Shown here one piece after another: positions 50,701 through 58,718 of a stretch of 64,000 nt of DNA. The position numbers and the translations under genes were made by a program. The notes under the pieces are model-generated. The model had not been told where the DNA came from. It was given only the letters and a program-made list of their open reading frames with translations, and searched no databases. The DNA lies in contig DASYLJ010000127.1 of the NCBI GenBank assembly GCA_036009625.1, positions 26,856 to 90,855 of the forward strand. Direction: 5' to 3'. This DNA is from DASYLJ01 sp036009625 (GTDB lineage Bacteria; Desulfobacterota; Binatia; DP-6). Positions within the stretch are counted from its first letter, which is position 1, and every line of letters starts with the position of its first letter.

Positions 50701-51812
50701 GCCCCATCACGTGCGAACGTAGCGACCCACGTGCCCGCGGGATCGATCAAGACCCGATCGACGTTCAGCCCCGGCAGCGGTGCGCCGACCGGCGCACCAT
50801 CGCTGGCGCGCCATATTCGGATGAGTGATCTCTCGATCGTAGCGAACAGATCACCACCCGAAGTCCCATCGATGCGCCCGGCATCAGGCCCCAGTCGAGC
50901 AACCGCCCCGTCGCGCCACCACGAAAGAGCACGCAGCCCGCTCGCTCGGATCGGATCCTTCGCCTGGGCGCTGGCATAGGATGCGTACACGTTCATCAGG
51001 CCGCGCGACGGTTGTTGGGCCGTCCATTCCCTCGCGCCCTTCTCGAGCAGGTTCGACGTCTTGTTCCGCTGCGCGCTTCGTTCCTGCTCGGCGTTGCGAT
51101 GCGCCAAGTAAGCGGCATACGGCGCCAACACCGAGAGTCCGACCAACAGCGCCGCGACAGCCAGCATGCCCACTCGGATCAGACGGCGTCGGCGCTTCTC
51201 TTCGCCCCGGAGCTCAGGGATCAACTCTCTGGGGATGTCGAAGACTCCAGCCAGAATCTTACTAAAGGCGTCCTCGATCCGGCGGGCGCGACCAGGCCAG
51301 AGCCAATAGAGGAAACTGAAGGTTCGAAGGTCGGCCCAATCCCAGCGTGTCGAGATGCTCGACAGCCGTCCTGGGAAGCGATCCTCGGGAGCGCCGGGTC
51401 CGAGGGTCAACACGATACGGCTCGCATCTCCCGAAGCGCGCCAGAAGGCGTCGATCTCACGAACGAGCCAGTTGTCAGACCCATCCTCGTGCGGCTCGAA
51501 GGCGTCGGCGGTGGAGAGCACTATCAACCGGCGCGATCGAAGCAGTGCAGGCAGGACGTGCGCTTCCCAGAAATCCATGTTCGACCGCTCGAAGCGTTCA
51601 TCGAGGAACACACGACGCGGTGACTGTAGGCGCGCTCGCACGTCCGGGGGCAGCTGCTCCAGTAGCTTGCGAGACGCGCGATAGCGTTCGAGCCGCACGC
51701 TGAGCCATCTCGCGACGAGCCGCCCCCCGGCACGTCTGTAGGCGACGAATGCAGCATACGTCGCCTCATCGTGCGCCAGCACGGATTCGTCGCCAATGAC
51801 GTCAACCGCCAT
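47703..51812 (-). CDS. TIR domain - transmembrane - WD40 repeat protein
   Basis: A 1369-residue protein. Residues about 16-150 form a TIR-like domain: ATYAAFVAYRRAGGRLVARW, SPRRVFLDERFERSNMDFWE, LLRSRRLIVLSTADAFEP, and DNWLVREIDAFW, where E119 fits the catalytic glutamate of NADase TIR domains. A membrane helix lies at 211-235 (RVGMLAVAALLVGLSVLA), then a charged coil, then many WD40 blades to the end. The clearest are C-terminal: NGETVATGSLDGTARMWSTE and DGTLFLTGSTDLQLRVWDT. The TIR is therefore cytoplasmic on the same side as the propeller only if topology allows; a single helix would place them on opposite sides. The start is 51812 (ATG 51857 is possible). The base composition is visibly less GC-rich than its neighbours, suggesting transfer. 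Likely signalling or defence-type; unproven. Confidence 0.85.
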   Translation of the reverse strand: MAVDVIGDESVLAHDEATYAAFVAYRRAGGRLVARWLSVRLERYRASRKLLEQLPPDVRARLQSPRRVFLDERFERSNMDFWEAHVLPALLRSRRLIVLSTADAFEPHEDGSDNWLVREIDAFWRASGDASRIVLTLGPGAPEDRFPGRLSSISTRWDWADLRTFSFLYWLWPGRARRIEDAFSKILAGVFDIPRELIPELRGEEKRRRRLIRVGMLAVAALLVGLSVLAPYAAYLAHRNAEQERSAQRNKTSNLLEKGAREWTAQQPSRGLMNVYASYASAQAKDPIRASGLRALSWWRDGAVARLGPDAGRIDGTSGGDLFATIERSLIRIWRASDGAPVGAPLPGLNVDRVLIDPAGTWVATFARDGAIDLWDPVTGERRDGARHDQAGGMVACPWASNIAFTVSNLPQVNVRLWRFDANSAGITLLHGARGVSPQFTFGCDLAYVDADTKRLVVFDVGRQAKRELPMSVDDLRVLFMIWKNPNRMFAVRRDDGQFLDMDVGASLGQAVPTTDMVALAAAQAPRVVLVPKSSGIVRLVDGLDGSAQTIDVDEPVRAWLSPDGRALALVSRSAASLWAWGDGSLKRVDSMGVLSTVDDAAWQSDRVGRRAITPIDRDTVLVADTRRGLLSRAELQSSRLLGLERGALLAWDTDVGANAIVAWAPRFEIDTVRLLPHEAEVRGARLIDTAAGLRVATDTSIGSMLWEARPRVSADALLRVASEVVLSPDAQAVVEHTHDGHVVAWQIRAEGMVRVGSGWSRHGIRSARFAANGRDVVVFDRMGRVTIWGLSSAGLALRGAWGAPRGTIDVDVSGDRAIVVTKHGVLSVHDAATGRRLDPPLVVGERGASVRMAPSGERAIAFGPGVTFVSVGADGVRPLEHWVPSDPSCRHDRFVGAWFSWDSRLIAAATGNHVHVWSVGGEEQAVGREIAHLPMADGVDAVSFGSGNKSIFVASGRGVRGWTLADRHSDSWEMLQQPVSQIATSPDGETVVAMEDSRGGTTPVYWVLGGSGAYGLASKTVVVGFDRKGKGAITLDADGAIRRSKGRRPGSPIRVNTAVPWISWGGGRAEIGDEYRPGAVPGVAFAAEGTSATVRGDVVEVRSPIWRGATRSLPHPANVIALSIHREFVVTAAADQRVRVWRISDDPRLVGEYEAGEPVAAVAMDGTGEAIFAGGANGQLSVFTAGGISPARRRQVASSAITVLHVSPNGETVATGSLDGTARMWSTEMLAPISPPLMHGGPVTAAAFSSDGTLFLTGSTDLQLRVWDTVSGIQLGPPMVHGGAVTAIQVEETPRRSIVSGDDSGAVRYWTTPSVLPDDQRRLRPWVEMITGRAWSAEGDYRKLGVEEWFGRRSELDRLGGPFLSDNR

Positions 51813-52211
51813 CGAACCGTCGCGATTCCGCCAACCTGATGAGCGGCCACGCCACATCGCACGCTTGTGTACTTCGACAGCTTTGGCTTTCGCAAGAGCC
51901 TCTTAGTTCATGCAATGTAACATTACGGGTGTCCATCACGGAACACCTACGCGGGCGCTTTCGCGCCGGGACTGCATTCCGTCGTCCCTGGTGGTCCCGC
52001 CGAAGGGAACCGCAGAGGCGACCGCTCGACCACCGCGCAGCCTCGACATCGCCTGCTCCACACCACGACGCGGGAGTAGCTCGAGACCTGGGACTGTACC
52101 GTGTCCGTACCTGGGAAATCGCGTCCGGAGGCGTCGCAGCAGCGAATCGTTTCCCACTCGTCGCACGTGGTCGGCCCGGTCGACGACCATCGCACCGTCC
52201 GAGCGTCGCAC
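51813..52211. other. Gap between TIR-WD40 gene and DUF3556 copy 2
   Basis: About 400 bp. The part nearest the TIR gene (51890-51935) is AT-rich for this genome and could hold its promoter. The remainder shows several open frames with no protein-like composition. I see no gene, terminator or repeat that I can defend. Confidence 0.4.
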
Positions 52212-53870
52212 TCAGCCGTAGTCCCACGGCTTGCGGCGCGCGAGATCGGCGAGCTCGGCGTGCCCCTCGGCCAGCGTGCCGGTGTTCGCGTCGACGATAC
52301 GCCAGTGCAGCGTCGAGCCCAGGATCGGCTGCGCCTCGACGCAGATCACGCGCAGCTCGCCCGGCTCGAACCCGCACTGCTCCTGCACCGCCGCGAGCAG
52401 GCGCTCGTCGGCCAGGTGCCCTTCGCCGAAGTTCCATCCGACGATCGATCCCGCCACCGTCTCACCGTCGGCGTAGGTGTAGCGCTGGAACGGCGTGTGG
52501 TCCGTCGCGCGCGGCAGCAGCATGCCGAGGATGCGGCCCTGCAGATGCAGCGCGCGGAACGCCAGGAAGCCGGAGTCGGCCTGCACCGCCTGCTCCGCGG
52601 GCAGGAATCGGCGCTGCTGCTCCAACAGCAGCGAGCCCGCGCGCGTCAGGCGGTCGAGCTTCTGGTAGCTGTGGTCGCGGAACAGCCACGCATTCCACGC
52701 CCAGTTGCCGGCGTAGTAGCGCATCGCCACCAGGAACGACACGCGCGACGGCGCGATGTTGCCGACCAGCGGCAGCACCAGCAGTGCGATCACGAGATAG
52801 AGCGTGAGCGGCACCGAACCGACGTCGAACAGGCTGACGTCGGGATGCCCCACGAACAGGAAGAAGGCGGCGAAGATGCTGAGCACGTTCCATTCGAACA
52901 CGGCGGCGATCGGCAGATTGCTCAAGATGAAGCCGTGCAGCAGCAGCACGAACGTCATCCCGAGATAGAGCAGCGGTCCGTGTCCGGTGACGAACAGCAG
53001 CGTCAGCGGCGCCGCGAACTCGAGGAACGTGCCGGCGTGCGCCATCGCGCGCGCGAGCGGCGACGGCGTCAGGTCGTCCGGGTACGACACGAACAGCCGC
53101 CGGCGCAACGCGGGACTCTTCAGGAGCGGATTGTTCGCGGTCATGATCGGCACGACGTACCCGAACGCGACCGTGAGCTTGGACACGCCGGCCCAGAACC
53201 AGATCGCGAGCTGCACCCACTTGCACGCCGCGATCCAGCTCCCTGCGAAGGTGAAGCACACGATCATCGCGAAGTGGTGCTCCACGCGCGCCGCCAGGAA
53301 GATGGTCTTGTCGCCGAGCCCGCAGAGCGGCAGCAGCACGACGACGGGGAGCAGCTGCGCCGTCGTGATCTCCGGCGCCACCAGCGCGCGAAGCAGCGAG
53401 AGGAGCAACCCCGCGTAGAACGCGACGTCGAGCCACGTGCGCCGGGACCCGCCGAACAACGGCAGCTGCGGGAACGGCGCCAGCTTGACGGTGCCAGGCC
53501 GCAGGAAGTGCAGCCCGGCGGTGAACGGCGGCCAGATCTTCAGCCCGAGCGGACCGCTCATGCAGCCCAAGCCCGCGACCTCGAACAGGCTCGCCCACAG
53601 GAACGCCTTCTGAAATGCGACGTCGGCGAAGATCCACGAGGTAAAGCCCGCGAACGTGCCGAGCCCGGGCGTGAACCGGCAGAAGAACATCCAGCCGAGC
53701 ACGAAGAGCGCCAGCTTCACGGCATGGAACCCGTACGCCGCGAGGGGATAGTTGAGCCCCTGCAGGACGTACATATTCGTGCCGAGCCGCACACGCTCGG
53801 TGAAGTCCTTCTTCTCCCACTCGGCGGGAGCGAAATCGCTGGCCGGCGGCTGCATCGCGGGCTGGCTCAT
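52212..53870 (-). CDS. DUF3556 polytopic membrane protein (copy 2)
   Basis: A 552-residue paralog of the protein at 19005-20714. Shared blocks include FLRPGTVKLAPFPQLPLFG, LLRALVAPEIT, RRRLFVSYPDDLTPSPLA, PSRVSFLVAMRYYAGNWAWN and GWNFGEGHLADERLLAAVQEQCGF. The start at 53870 is supported by a GGAGG site. Unlike copy 1 it has no FAD-oxidoreductase partner here and stands alone. The amino-terminal 30 residues (MSQPAMQPPASDFAPAEWEK) differ from copy 1. Function unknown. Two copies within 35 kb suggest duplication or independent acquisition with different partners. Confidence 0.88.
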   Translation of the reverse strand: MSQPAMQPPASDFAPAEWEKKDFTERVRLGTNMYVLQGLNYPLAAYGFHAVKLALFVLGWMFFCRFTPGLGTFAGFTSWIFADVAFQKAFLWASLFEVAGLGCMSGPLGLKIWPPFTAGLHFLRPGTVKLAPFPQLPLFGGSRRTWLDVAFYAGLLLSLLRALVAPEITTAQLLPVVVLLPLCGLGDKTIFLAARVEHHFAMIVCFTFAGSWIAACKWVQLAIWFWAGVSKLTVAFGYVVPIMTANNPLLKSPALRRRLFVSYPDDLTPSPLARAMAHAGTFLEFAAPLTLLFVTGHGPLLYLGMTFVLLLHGFILSNLPIAAVFEWNVLSIFAAFFLFVGHPDVSLFDVGSVPLTLYLVIALLVLPLVGNIAPSRVSFLVAMRYYAGNWAWNAWLFRDHSYQKLDRLTRAGSLLLEQQRRFLPAEQAVQADSGFLAFRALHLQGRILGMLLPRATDHTPFQRYTYADGETVAGSIVGWNFGEGHLADERLLAAVQEQCGFEPGELRVICVEAQPILGSTLHWRIVDANTGTLAEGHAELADLARRKPWDYG

Positions 53871-54014
53871 CGTGTCCTCCGTGCGCTGAGTCCTCCTGTG
53901 ACATCGAACGCATGGAAATGTCCACGATCGAGGGAAGCCGCTCACTCACCTGTACGGAGTGTGACCCGCCCGACGTCCACTCCACTCGTCGAGGACGCTC
54001 GGCGCACCGCCGTC

Positions 54015-54463
54015 TCAGCGTGATCGCATCTCGACGCGGTACTTCTCGACGTTCTGGTCGAGATAGCTCCAACCCCAGCCCACGAGCTCACCTCGCTCGA
54101 AGACCAACGGCGTGAGCTCGTCATTCGTGATCCCGCCGTCGGCCTGACGATCGGTGTAGTAGAACAGGATCTCCACCGGAACCTTCTGGCGTCTTGCTGG
54201 TCTCGGTCCGATACGGATTGTTGATGCGCTGATCCCGGTACTTCATCCGAGTGACTTCGGGCACGGGACCATGAAACCGCCCGCTGGCCAAAGCCGGAGT
54301 CGTATAGGTCTCGATGGTTTCGGTCCCCATCACCTGAAGCACGGCCGCCTTGTCCTGACCGACTGCCAGCCCACTCAAGCTCTCACGGTTGCGTACGCAC
54401 CGTGTCGGCGGTGGGAACGGGCACCCACTTGCGGCACGCCGAGACGCACACGACAAGAAGCAC
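54015..54463 (-). pseudogene. Frameshifted BamE/DUF3192-like small lipoprotein
   Basis: Three minus-strand frames together spell one lipoprotein. From GTG 54463: LLVVCVSACRKWVPVPT (lipobox-like VSAC). Then, after a shift, ESLSGLAVGQDKAAVLQVMG, ETIETYTTPALASGRF and YRDQRINNPYRTE. Then, after a second shift near 54188, QKVPVEILFYYTDRQADGG, TNDELTPLVFERGELVGWGW and a stop at 54015. The order matches a family of short SmpA/BamE- or DUF3192-like lipoproteins ending in a GWGWxxL strand. Two frameshifts mean either a pseudogene or sequencing/assembly error. The mature family is normally about 130 residues. Confidence 0.6.
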
Positions 54464-54642
54464 TAAGCTAGCGAGATGCCTCGCCCGCACACCGCCCCAC
54501 AACCGCCTCAACCTGCTCGCGGTGCAGGTTCGCGCCTGACGATCGTGTCGCGACAATGCACCGCGCGCACTGCCAGCCCCGAGAAGGACTGGGCTCGTGA
54601 TTTTCGTGTCGCGACGAGCGCCGAGCGTGCTATGGCCCGGAC

Positions 54643-56058
54643 ATGCGACTCGGCCTCCTTCTCGCCATCCTCGTCTCGCTCGCCGCCACGGCGAGCGCCC
54701 AGTGTCCCCCAGGCATCGCCTGCACCGAGTTCCTCGGCAAGGGCAGCAAAGGATCGTTCTTCCGCATCCTCGTGCCCGAGAACTGGGATGGCGACATCTT
54801 CCTCGCGAACCACGGCCTCGAGCTCGATCCGCTGACGATCGCGCCGCACAACACGTGCAAGGGCGACCCGACGCGCGCGTGTACCACCAGCGCGCAGTGC
54901 GCCGGCGTCGGCCCCGGGGTGTGCAACAAGATATCGCTCCAGGGCTTCGACACGATCGTCCTGCCGATGGGGAAGGCCGTCGGCGCGTCGACGTACAGCG
55001 ACACCACGTGGGCGGTGTTCAAGAGCCGCTTCGACCTGAAGGACATGATCCGCTTCATGACGACGCACGGCCCCGGGCGCCCGAAGCGGATCATCGTGAC
55101 CGGCTTCTCGGGCGGCGGCGGCGTCACGGTCGACGCGATCATGCGCCTCACTCCCGGCAAGCTGATCCACGGCGCGATCCCACTCTGCGCGGCATCGCCC
55201 GGCGGTCTGCCGTTGATCGACACGTCGACCGACTTCCGCCTGGTCTACGACTACCTGTGCGACGACGTGCCCGGCGGCAGCTTCCCGAGCCTGCCCGACG
55301 TCGGCGACTTCACGATGTCGCAGGTGGAGTTCGCGCTGACGGCCAACACCTGCCTCGGCCTCCTCTCGCCCAGTCCCGATCCGACCGAGGCCGCGGCGCA
55401 GACCGCGCGTCGCAACGCCCTGTTCGCGATGACCAAGTTCTCCGGCACGAACATCGACCTGTTCACGACGCTCGGCTTCCCGACGCTGGCCATGGGCGAC
55501 TTCGTCAACGACCCGTCACGACTGAACGGGAAGCGGCCCGGGTGGAACGACGTGGTGGACTACAGTGCGGTCGTCGGTGCGGACTTCGATGCTGCCGTCG
55601 AGCGCTTCGGCCCCGGTCCGGGTCGCGCCAAGATGGCGAAGAACACGCTCGTCGACTTCACGCGCGGTCTCGGGAAGCGGGTCAACTACCCGATCATGTC
55701 GTTCGCGGGGACGCAGGACTACATCGTCCTGCCGGAGTTCCAGAAGGTCTTCGCCGACACGGCCGCGCTCGGCGGCAAGGACGCCGCGCTGATCTGGGGC
55801 AGCTCGCCCGGCCACTGCCTGTACACCCAGTTCGAGCTCCGCGCCGTCGTCGAGGAGTATCTCGAGTGGCTGAACAGCTACGACACGGTTCGACCCGATA
55901 AGCCGACCACCGCCGACGTCCTGGCGCGCTGCCTATCCCTGCCCGGCGCGAGCCCGTCGCAGTGCAACTTCGACACCAGCTACACGCCGCCGCCGCTGAT
56001 CTCGCGCGTGCCGCCGCGTCCCGACTGGTCCGAGGCGGCGCGGAATCCGCTCCCGTGA
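54643..56058 (+). CDS. Secreted alpha/beta hydrolase with Cys-rich insertion
   Basis: A 471-residue exported hydrolase. Signal peptide 1-19 (LGLLLAILVSLAATASA). The fold shows NHGLELD (oxyanion region), nucleophile Ser156 in IVTGFSGGGGVTVDA, an Asp candidate in SFAGTQDYIVLPEFQ, and a His in WGSSPGHCLYTQFE. Between strands, residues about 71-95 carry a lineage-typical Cys module (CKGDPTRACTTSAQCAG). Similar secreted hydrolases act on polyesters or aromatic esters such as tannins; this one's substrate is unknown. Two GTGTCGCGAC repeats lie upstream (about 54547 and 54607). Confidence 0.85.
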   Translation: MRLGLLLAILVSLAATASAQCPPGIACTEFLGKGSKGSFFRILVPENWDGDIFLANHGLELDPLTIAPHNTCKGDPTRACTTSAQCAGVGPGVCNKISLQGFDTIVLPMGKAVGASTYSDTTWAVFKSRFDLKDMIRFMTTHGPGRPKRIIVTGFSGGGGVTVDAIMRLTPGKLIHGAIPLCAASPGGLPLIDTSTDFRLVYDYLCDDVPGGSFPSLPDVGDFTMSQVEFALTANTCLGLLSPSPDPTEAAAQTARRNALFAMTKFSGTNIDLFTTLGFPTLAMGDFVNDPSRLNGKRPGWNDVVDYSAVVGADFDAAVERFGPGPGRAKMAKNTLVDFTRGLGKRVNYPIMSFAGTQDYIVLPEFQKVFADTAALGGKDAALIWGSSPGHCLYTQFELRAVVEEYLEWLNSYDTVRPDKPTTADVLARCLSLPGASPSQCNFDTSYTPPPLISRVPPRPDWSEAARNPLP

Positions 56059-56082
56059 GCAACTCGCCGCGGTTCCTGGGCG

Positions 56083-56175
56083 TCAGTCGCGTTCGTCGAG
56101 CCAGGTCATGAGGCACGCGACGGAACAGAACAGGGCCAGAACGACGGTCACGGTGGAGAGCAGGTGTGCGGACAT
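56083..56175 (-). CDS. Putative 30-residue membrane peptide
   Basis: Open frame of 30 codons, MSAHLLSTVTVVLALFCSVACL followed by MTWLDERD. It is one hydrophobic helix with an acidic tail, resembling small single-helix membrane subunits in general composition. It lacks a strong ribosome site, and part of it overlaps a longer open frame in another register. It lies between a hydrolase and the Cys-module protein. I list it as possible only; no homology is recognised. Confidence 0.3.
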   Translation of the reverse strand: MSAHLLSTVTVVLALFCSVACLMTWLDERD

Positions 56176-56357
56176 CCGGCGCCAGCTATCAGGACGGCCG
56201 ATTCGACGAAAGTGACGATTCGCGCCGCGGACCCGTCGGGCCAAGGTCGGCGCGACCTGCGCCAGCGATCTCGGCGTCGATCCAGGAGGAGCGCACGCTC
56301 GTCGTAGAGCTGCTCACGCCCTGAGCGGGCCATCGATTCCGCGCACTACCGGGATCG

Positions 56358-58568
56358 CTATTGGCAGGTGCAGGCCGACAGGAACGGCCCCATGCACGTG
56401 AGGCCGGGCGGACAGCTCCCGACACACACCGGCGCGACGCCGCCGCACGGCAGAAGGGTCGTGCTCGTCGTGGTGGTGGTCGGTGCCGAGGTCGAGGTCG
56501 TCGACGTCGAGGAGGTCGACGAGGTGCTGGACGTGGTCGTGGTGGTCGTGATCGGTGCGCACGCGCACGGCGCCGCCAACCCGGCGCCGGTGCACTCCTC
56601 GCCCGGAGGACAGCTCCCGAGGCACACCGGGTAGAGGCCGCCGCACGCGAGCAGCGTGCTGCTCGTGGTCGACGACGTCGTGCTCGTGGTGGTCGTGGTC
56701 GGGACCGCGGTCGTGCTCGTCGTGGTGGACGTCGACGTGGTGGTCGTGATCGGCGCGCACCCGCACGGGGCCGCCAGGCCAGCCCCGGTGCATTCCTCGC
56801 CGTCGGGACAGCTGCCCAGGCACACCGGGAACAGGCCACCGCACGCGAGCAGCGTGCTGCTCGTCGTCGTCGACGTCGTGCTGGTGGTGCTCGTCGTTGG
56901 GACCGCGGTCGTGCTCGTCGTGGTGGATGTCAACGTGGTGGTCGTGATCGGCGCGCACCCGCACGGGGCCGCCAGGCCGGCCCCGGTGCATTCCTCGCCG
57001 TCGGGACAGCTGCCGAGGCACACCGGGAACAACCCGCCGCACGCGAGCAGCGTGCTGCTCGTCGTCGTCGACGTCGTGGTCGTCGTGGCGGTAGGCGCGG
57101 TGGTGCTCGTCGTGATCGGCGCGCATCCACATGGAGCTGCCAGCCCGGCGCCGGTGCACGCCTCGCCGTCGGGACAGCTGCCCAGGCACACCGGGAACAG
57201 CCCGCCGCACGCGAGCAGCGTGGTGCTGGTCGTCGGCGGCGTGGGCACGGTGGTGGTGGTCGTGACCGGCACGCACGCACACGGGTCGGCCAACCCGGCA
57301 CCGGTGCACTGCTGGCCCGTGGGACAGCTTCCGAGACAGATCGGATAGAGGCCGCCGCACGACAGCAACGTGGTCGTCGTAGTGGACGTCGGCACGGTCG
57401 TCGTGACGCAGCCGCACGGCTCGGCCAGTGCGCCGGCAGTGCACTCCTCGCCGTCCGGGCAGCTCCCGAGACACAAGGGATAGAGCCCGCCGCACGGGAG
57501 CAGCGTGGTGGTGGTGGTCGTCGACGCGACGACGCAGCCGCACGCTGCACCCAGAGTGCTGGCGGTGCAGGTCTGCCCGGCCGGACAGTCGCCGAGGCAC
57601 ACCGGGAACAGACCGCCGCACGGCAGGAACGTCGTGCTGGTCGAGGTGCCGCCGCTCGTCGTCGTCGACGTGGTGGTGGTCGACATGGTGGTGGTCGATG
57701 TCGTGCTCGTCGACGTACTGCCGGCCGTCGTCGTGGTGATCGAGGTCGTGGTCGTGATCGTCGTGCTGCTCGACGGAATGCTCGTGCTCGTCGTGGTGGT
57801 CGAGACGGTCGTGGTCGTGCTCGTACCACCTCCGCCGATGGTGGTGGTGACAGGGATCGTCGTGGACGAGCCATCGACGGTGACCGTCGTAAACGAGCTG
57901 GTCGTCGTGGTGGTCGTGGTCGTTGCGCCGCACGCGCCGCCATCGATTCCGCTCAGCGCAGCGTCGATGCACACGACGAACTGCTCGAGCGTCTCCGCGA
58001 CCGCAGTGGCGTCCCCCGTCGTCTGACAATCGCGCCGCGACTCCAGGCGACGGAACGCCGCCATGAACCGAGCGCGTCCCGCGGCCAGGCAGCGCACCAC
58101 GGCCTTGTGCGTCGGCGGCCATCCCTTGAGCGACGCCCGCGCACTGCATGCGAGCCGCGCCATGCCGTAGCGAGCGGCACGATCGAGCTTTCCCGCCGTG
58201 CAGCGGCTGGGCGCGGAGCTGGGGCGCAGGCGATCGAGCATTTCCCGCGGGATCGCGTCCAGGGCGACCTCGACAGGCACCAACGTGCGCGGCAGACAGG
58301 CGCCCGCCGCTTCGGCGCGCGCCCATCCGTCGACGAACGCCGCCTGCACGCGAGCGGGACACTCCGGATCGGCGGGATGCTTTCCCGACGCCGCCGGCAC
58401 CTCACACGCAATCCTCCCCCGCAGGGTCTTGCCGATCAGGCGATACTTGGAGGCGGCGCACTTCTCCGCGGGCGTTGCTCGCGCGAATGCAGCCGACGTG
58501 GACAGCGCCACGAAGGTCAACAGTGCGTAGCCCAGCCACCCGCGATGCACGATCGCATACATCACCAC
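56358..58568 (-). CDS. Exported protein with eight Cys modules on Thr-rich linkers
   Basis: A 736-residue exported protein. Signal peptide about 1-30. Residues 33-225: the lineage's Cys-rich helical domain (TPAEKCAASKYRLIGKTLRG, CTAGKLDRAARYGMARLACS). Next, about 100 residues almost purely Thr and Ser. Then eight copies of a six-Cys module, consensus CGGLxPVCLGSCPxGExC followed by TGAGLAAPCGC, each separated by 10-30 residues of Thr/Ser. The last copy ends the protein (SACTCQ). Modules 4-6 are nearly identical, indicating recent tandem duplication. The Thr linkers are likely O-glycosylated stalks (inference). It probably displays the Cys modules at the cell surface; the ligand is unknown. Confidence 0.85.
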   Translation of the reverse strand: MVMYAIVHRGWLGYALLTFVALSTSAAFARATPAEKCAASKYRLIGKTLRGRIACEVPAASGKHPADPECPARVQAAFVDGWARAEAAGACLPRTLVPVEVALDAIPREMLDRLRPSSAPSRCTAGKLDRAARYGMARLACSARASLKGWPPTHKAVVRCLAAGRARFMAAFRRLESRRDCQTTGDATAVAETLEQFVVCIDAALSGIDGGACGATTTTTTTTSSFTTVTVDGSSTTIPVTTTIGGGGTSTTTTVSTTTTSTSIPSSSTTITTTTSITTTTAGSTSTSTTSTTTMSTTTTSTTTSGGTSTSTTFLPCGGLFPVCLGDCPAGQTCTASTLGAACGCVVASTTTTTTLLPCGGLYPLCLGSCPDGEECTAGALAEPCGCVTTTVPTSTTTTTLLSCGGLYPICLGSCPTGQQCTGAGLADPCACVPVTTTTTVPTPPTTSTTLLACGGLFPVCLGSCPDGEACTGAGLAAPCGCAPITTSTTAPTATTTTTSTTTSSTLLACGGLFPVCLGSCPDGEECTGAGLAAPCGCAPITTTTLTSTTTSTTAVPTTSTTSTTSTTTSSTLLACGGLFPVCLGSCPDGEECTGAGLAAPCGCAPITTTTSTSTTTSTTAVPTTTTTSTTSSTTSSTLLACGGLYPVCLGSCPPGEECTGAGLAAPCACAPITTTTTTSSTSSTSSTSTTSTSAPTTTTTSTTLLPCGGVAPVCVGSCPPGLTCMGPFLSACTCQ
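56360..57640 (-). repeat. Tandem Cys-module/Thr-linker repeat block
   Basis: The coding region of the eight modules is an imperfect tandem repeat of about 100-190 bp units: GC-rich module DNA alternating with (GTC/GTG/GTT)-rich stretches on the plus strand that encode Thr/Ser linkers on the minus strand. Units differ mainly in linker length. Such DNA is prone to slippage, so copy number may vary between strains, and short-read assembly may have collapsed it. Confidence 0.8.
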
Positions 58569-58697
58569 CGCGTGGTTCGGCTGACTGCCGCCGGGACTTG
58601 AGCCGCGTGGTCAGGTCGGGATGTCAGAAACCCGACACCCTCTTCCGATTGGCGGTCGCGCAATGAGGCGCGCACCGACGATCCCGCAGACGACGTC

Positions 58698-58712
58698 GGT
58701 CGGTGACCGACC
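58698..58712 (-). terminator. Hairpin just after the DyP peroxidase gene
   Basis: Inverted repeat GGTCGG-TGA-CCGACC, seven bases beyond the DyP stop codon on the minus strand. It could be a transcription terminator stem, but there is no T-run, so a rho-independent call is weak. Confidence 0.35.
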
Positions 58713-58718
58713 TGCGGT

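Noticed and set aside
56360..57640. Repeated DNA considered as a CRISPR array
   Set aside because: Units are coding, variable in length, and lack constant-length spacers; no cas genes.
56361..58601. Plus-strand frame of 746 codons opposite the Cys-module protein
   Set aside because: Arg/Gly-rich antisense of Thr-repeat DNA; no signal peptide or domain.
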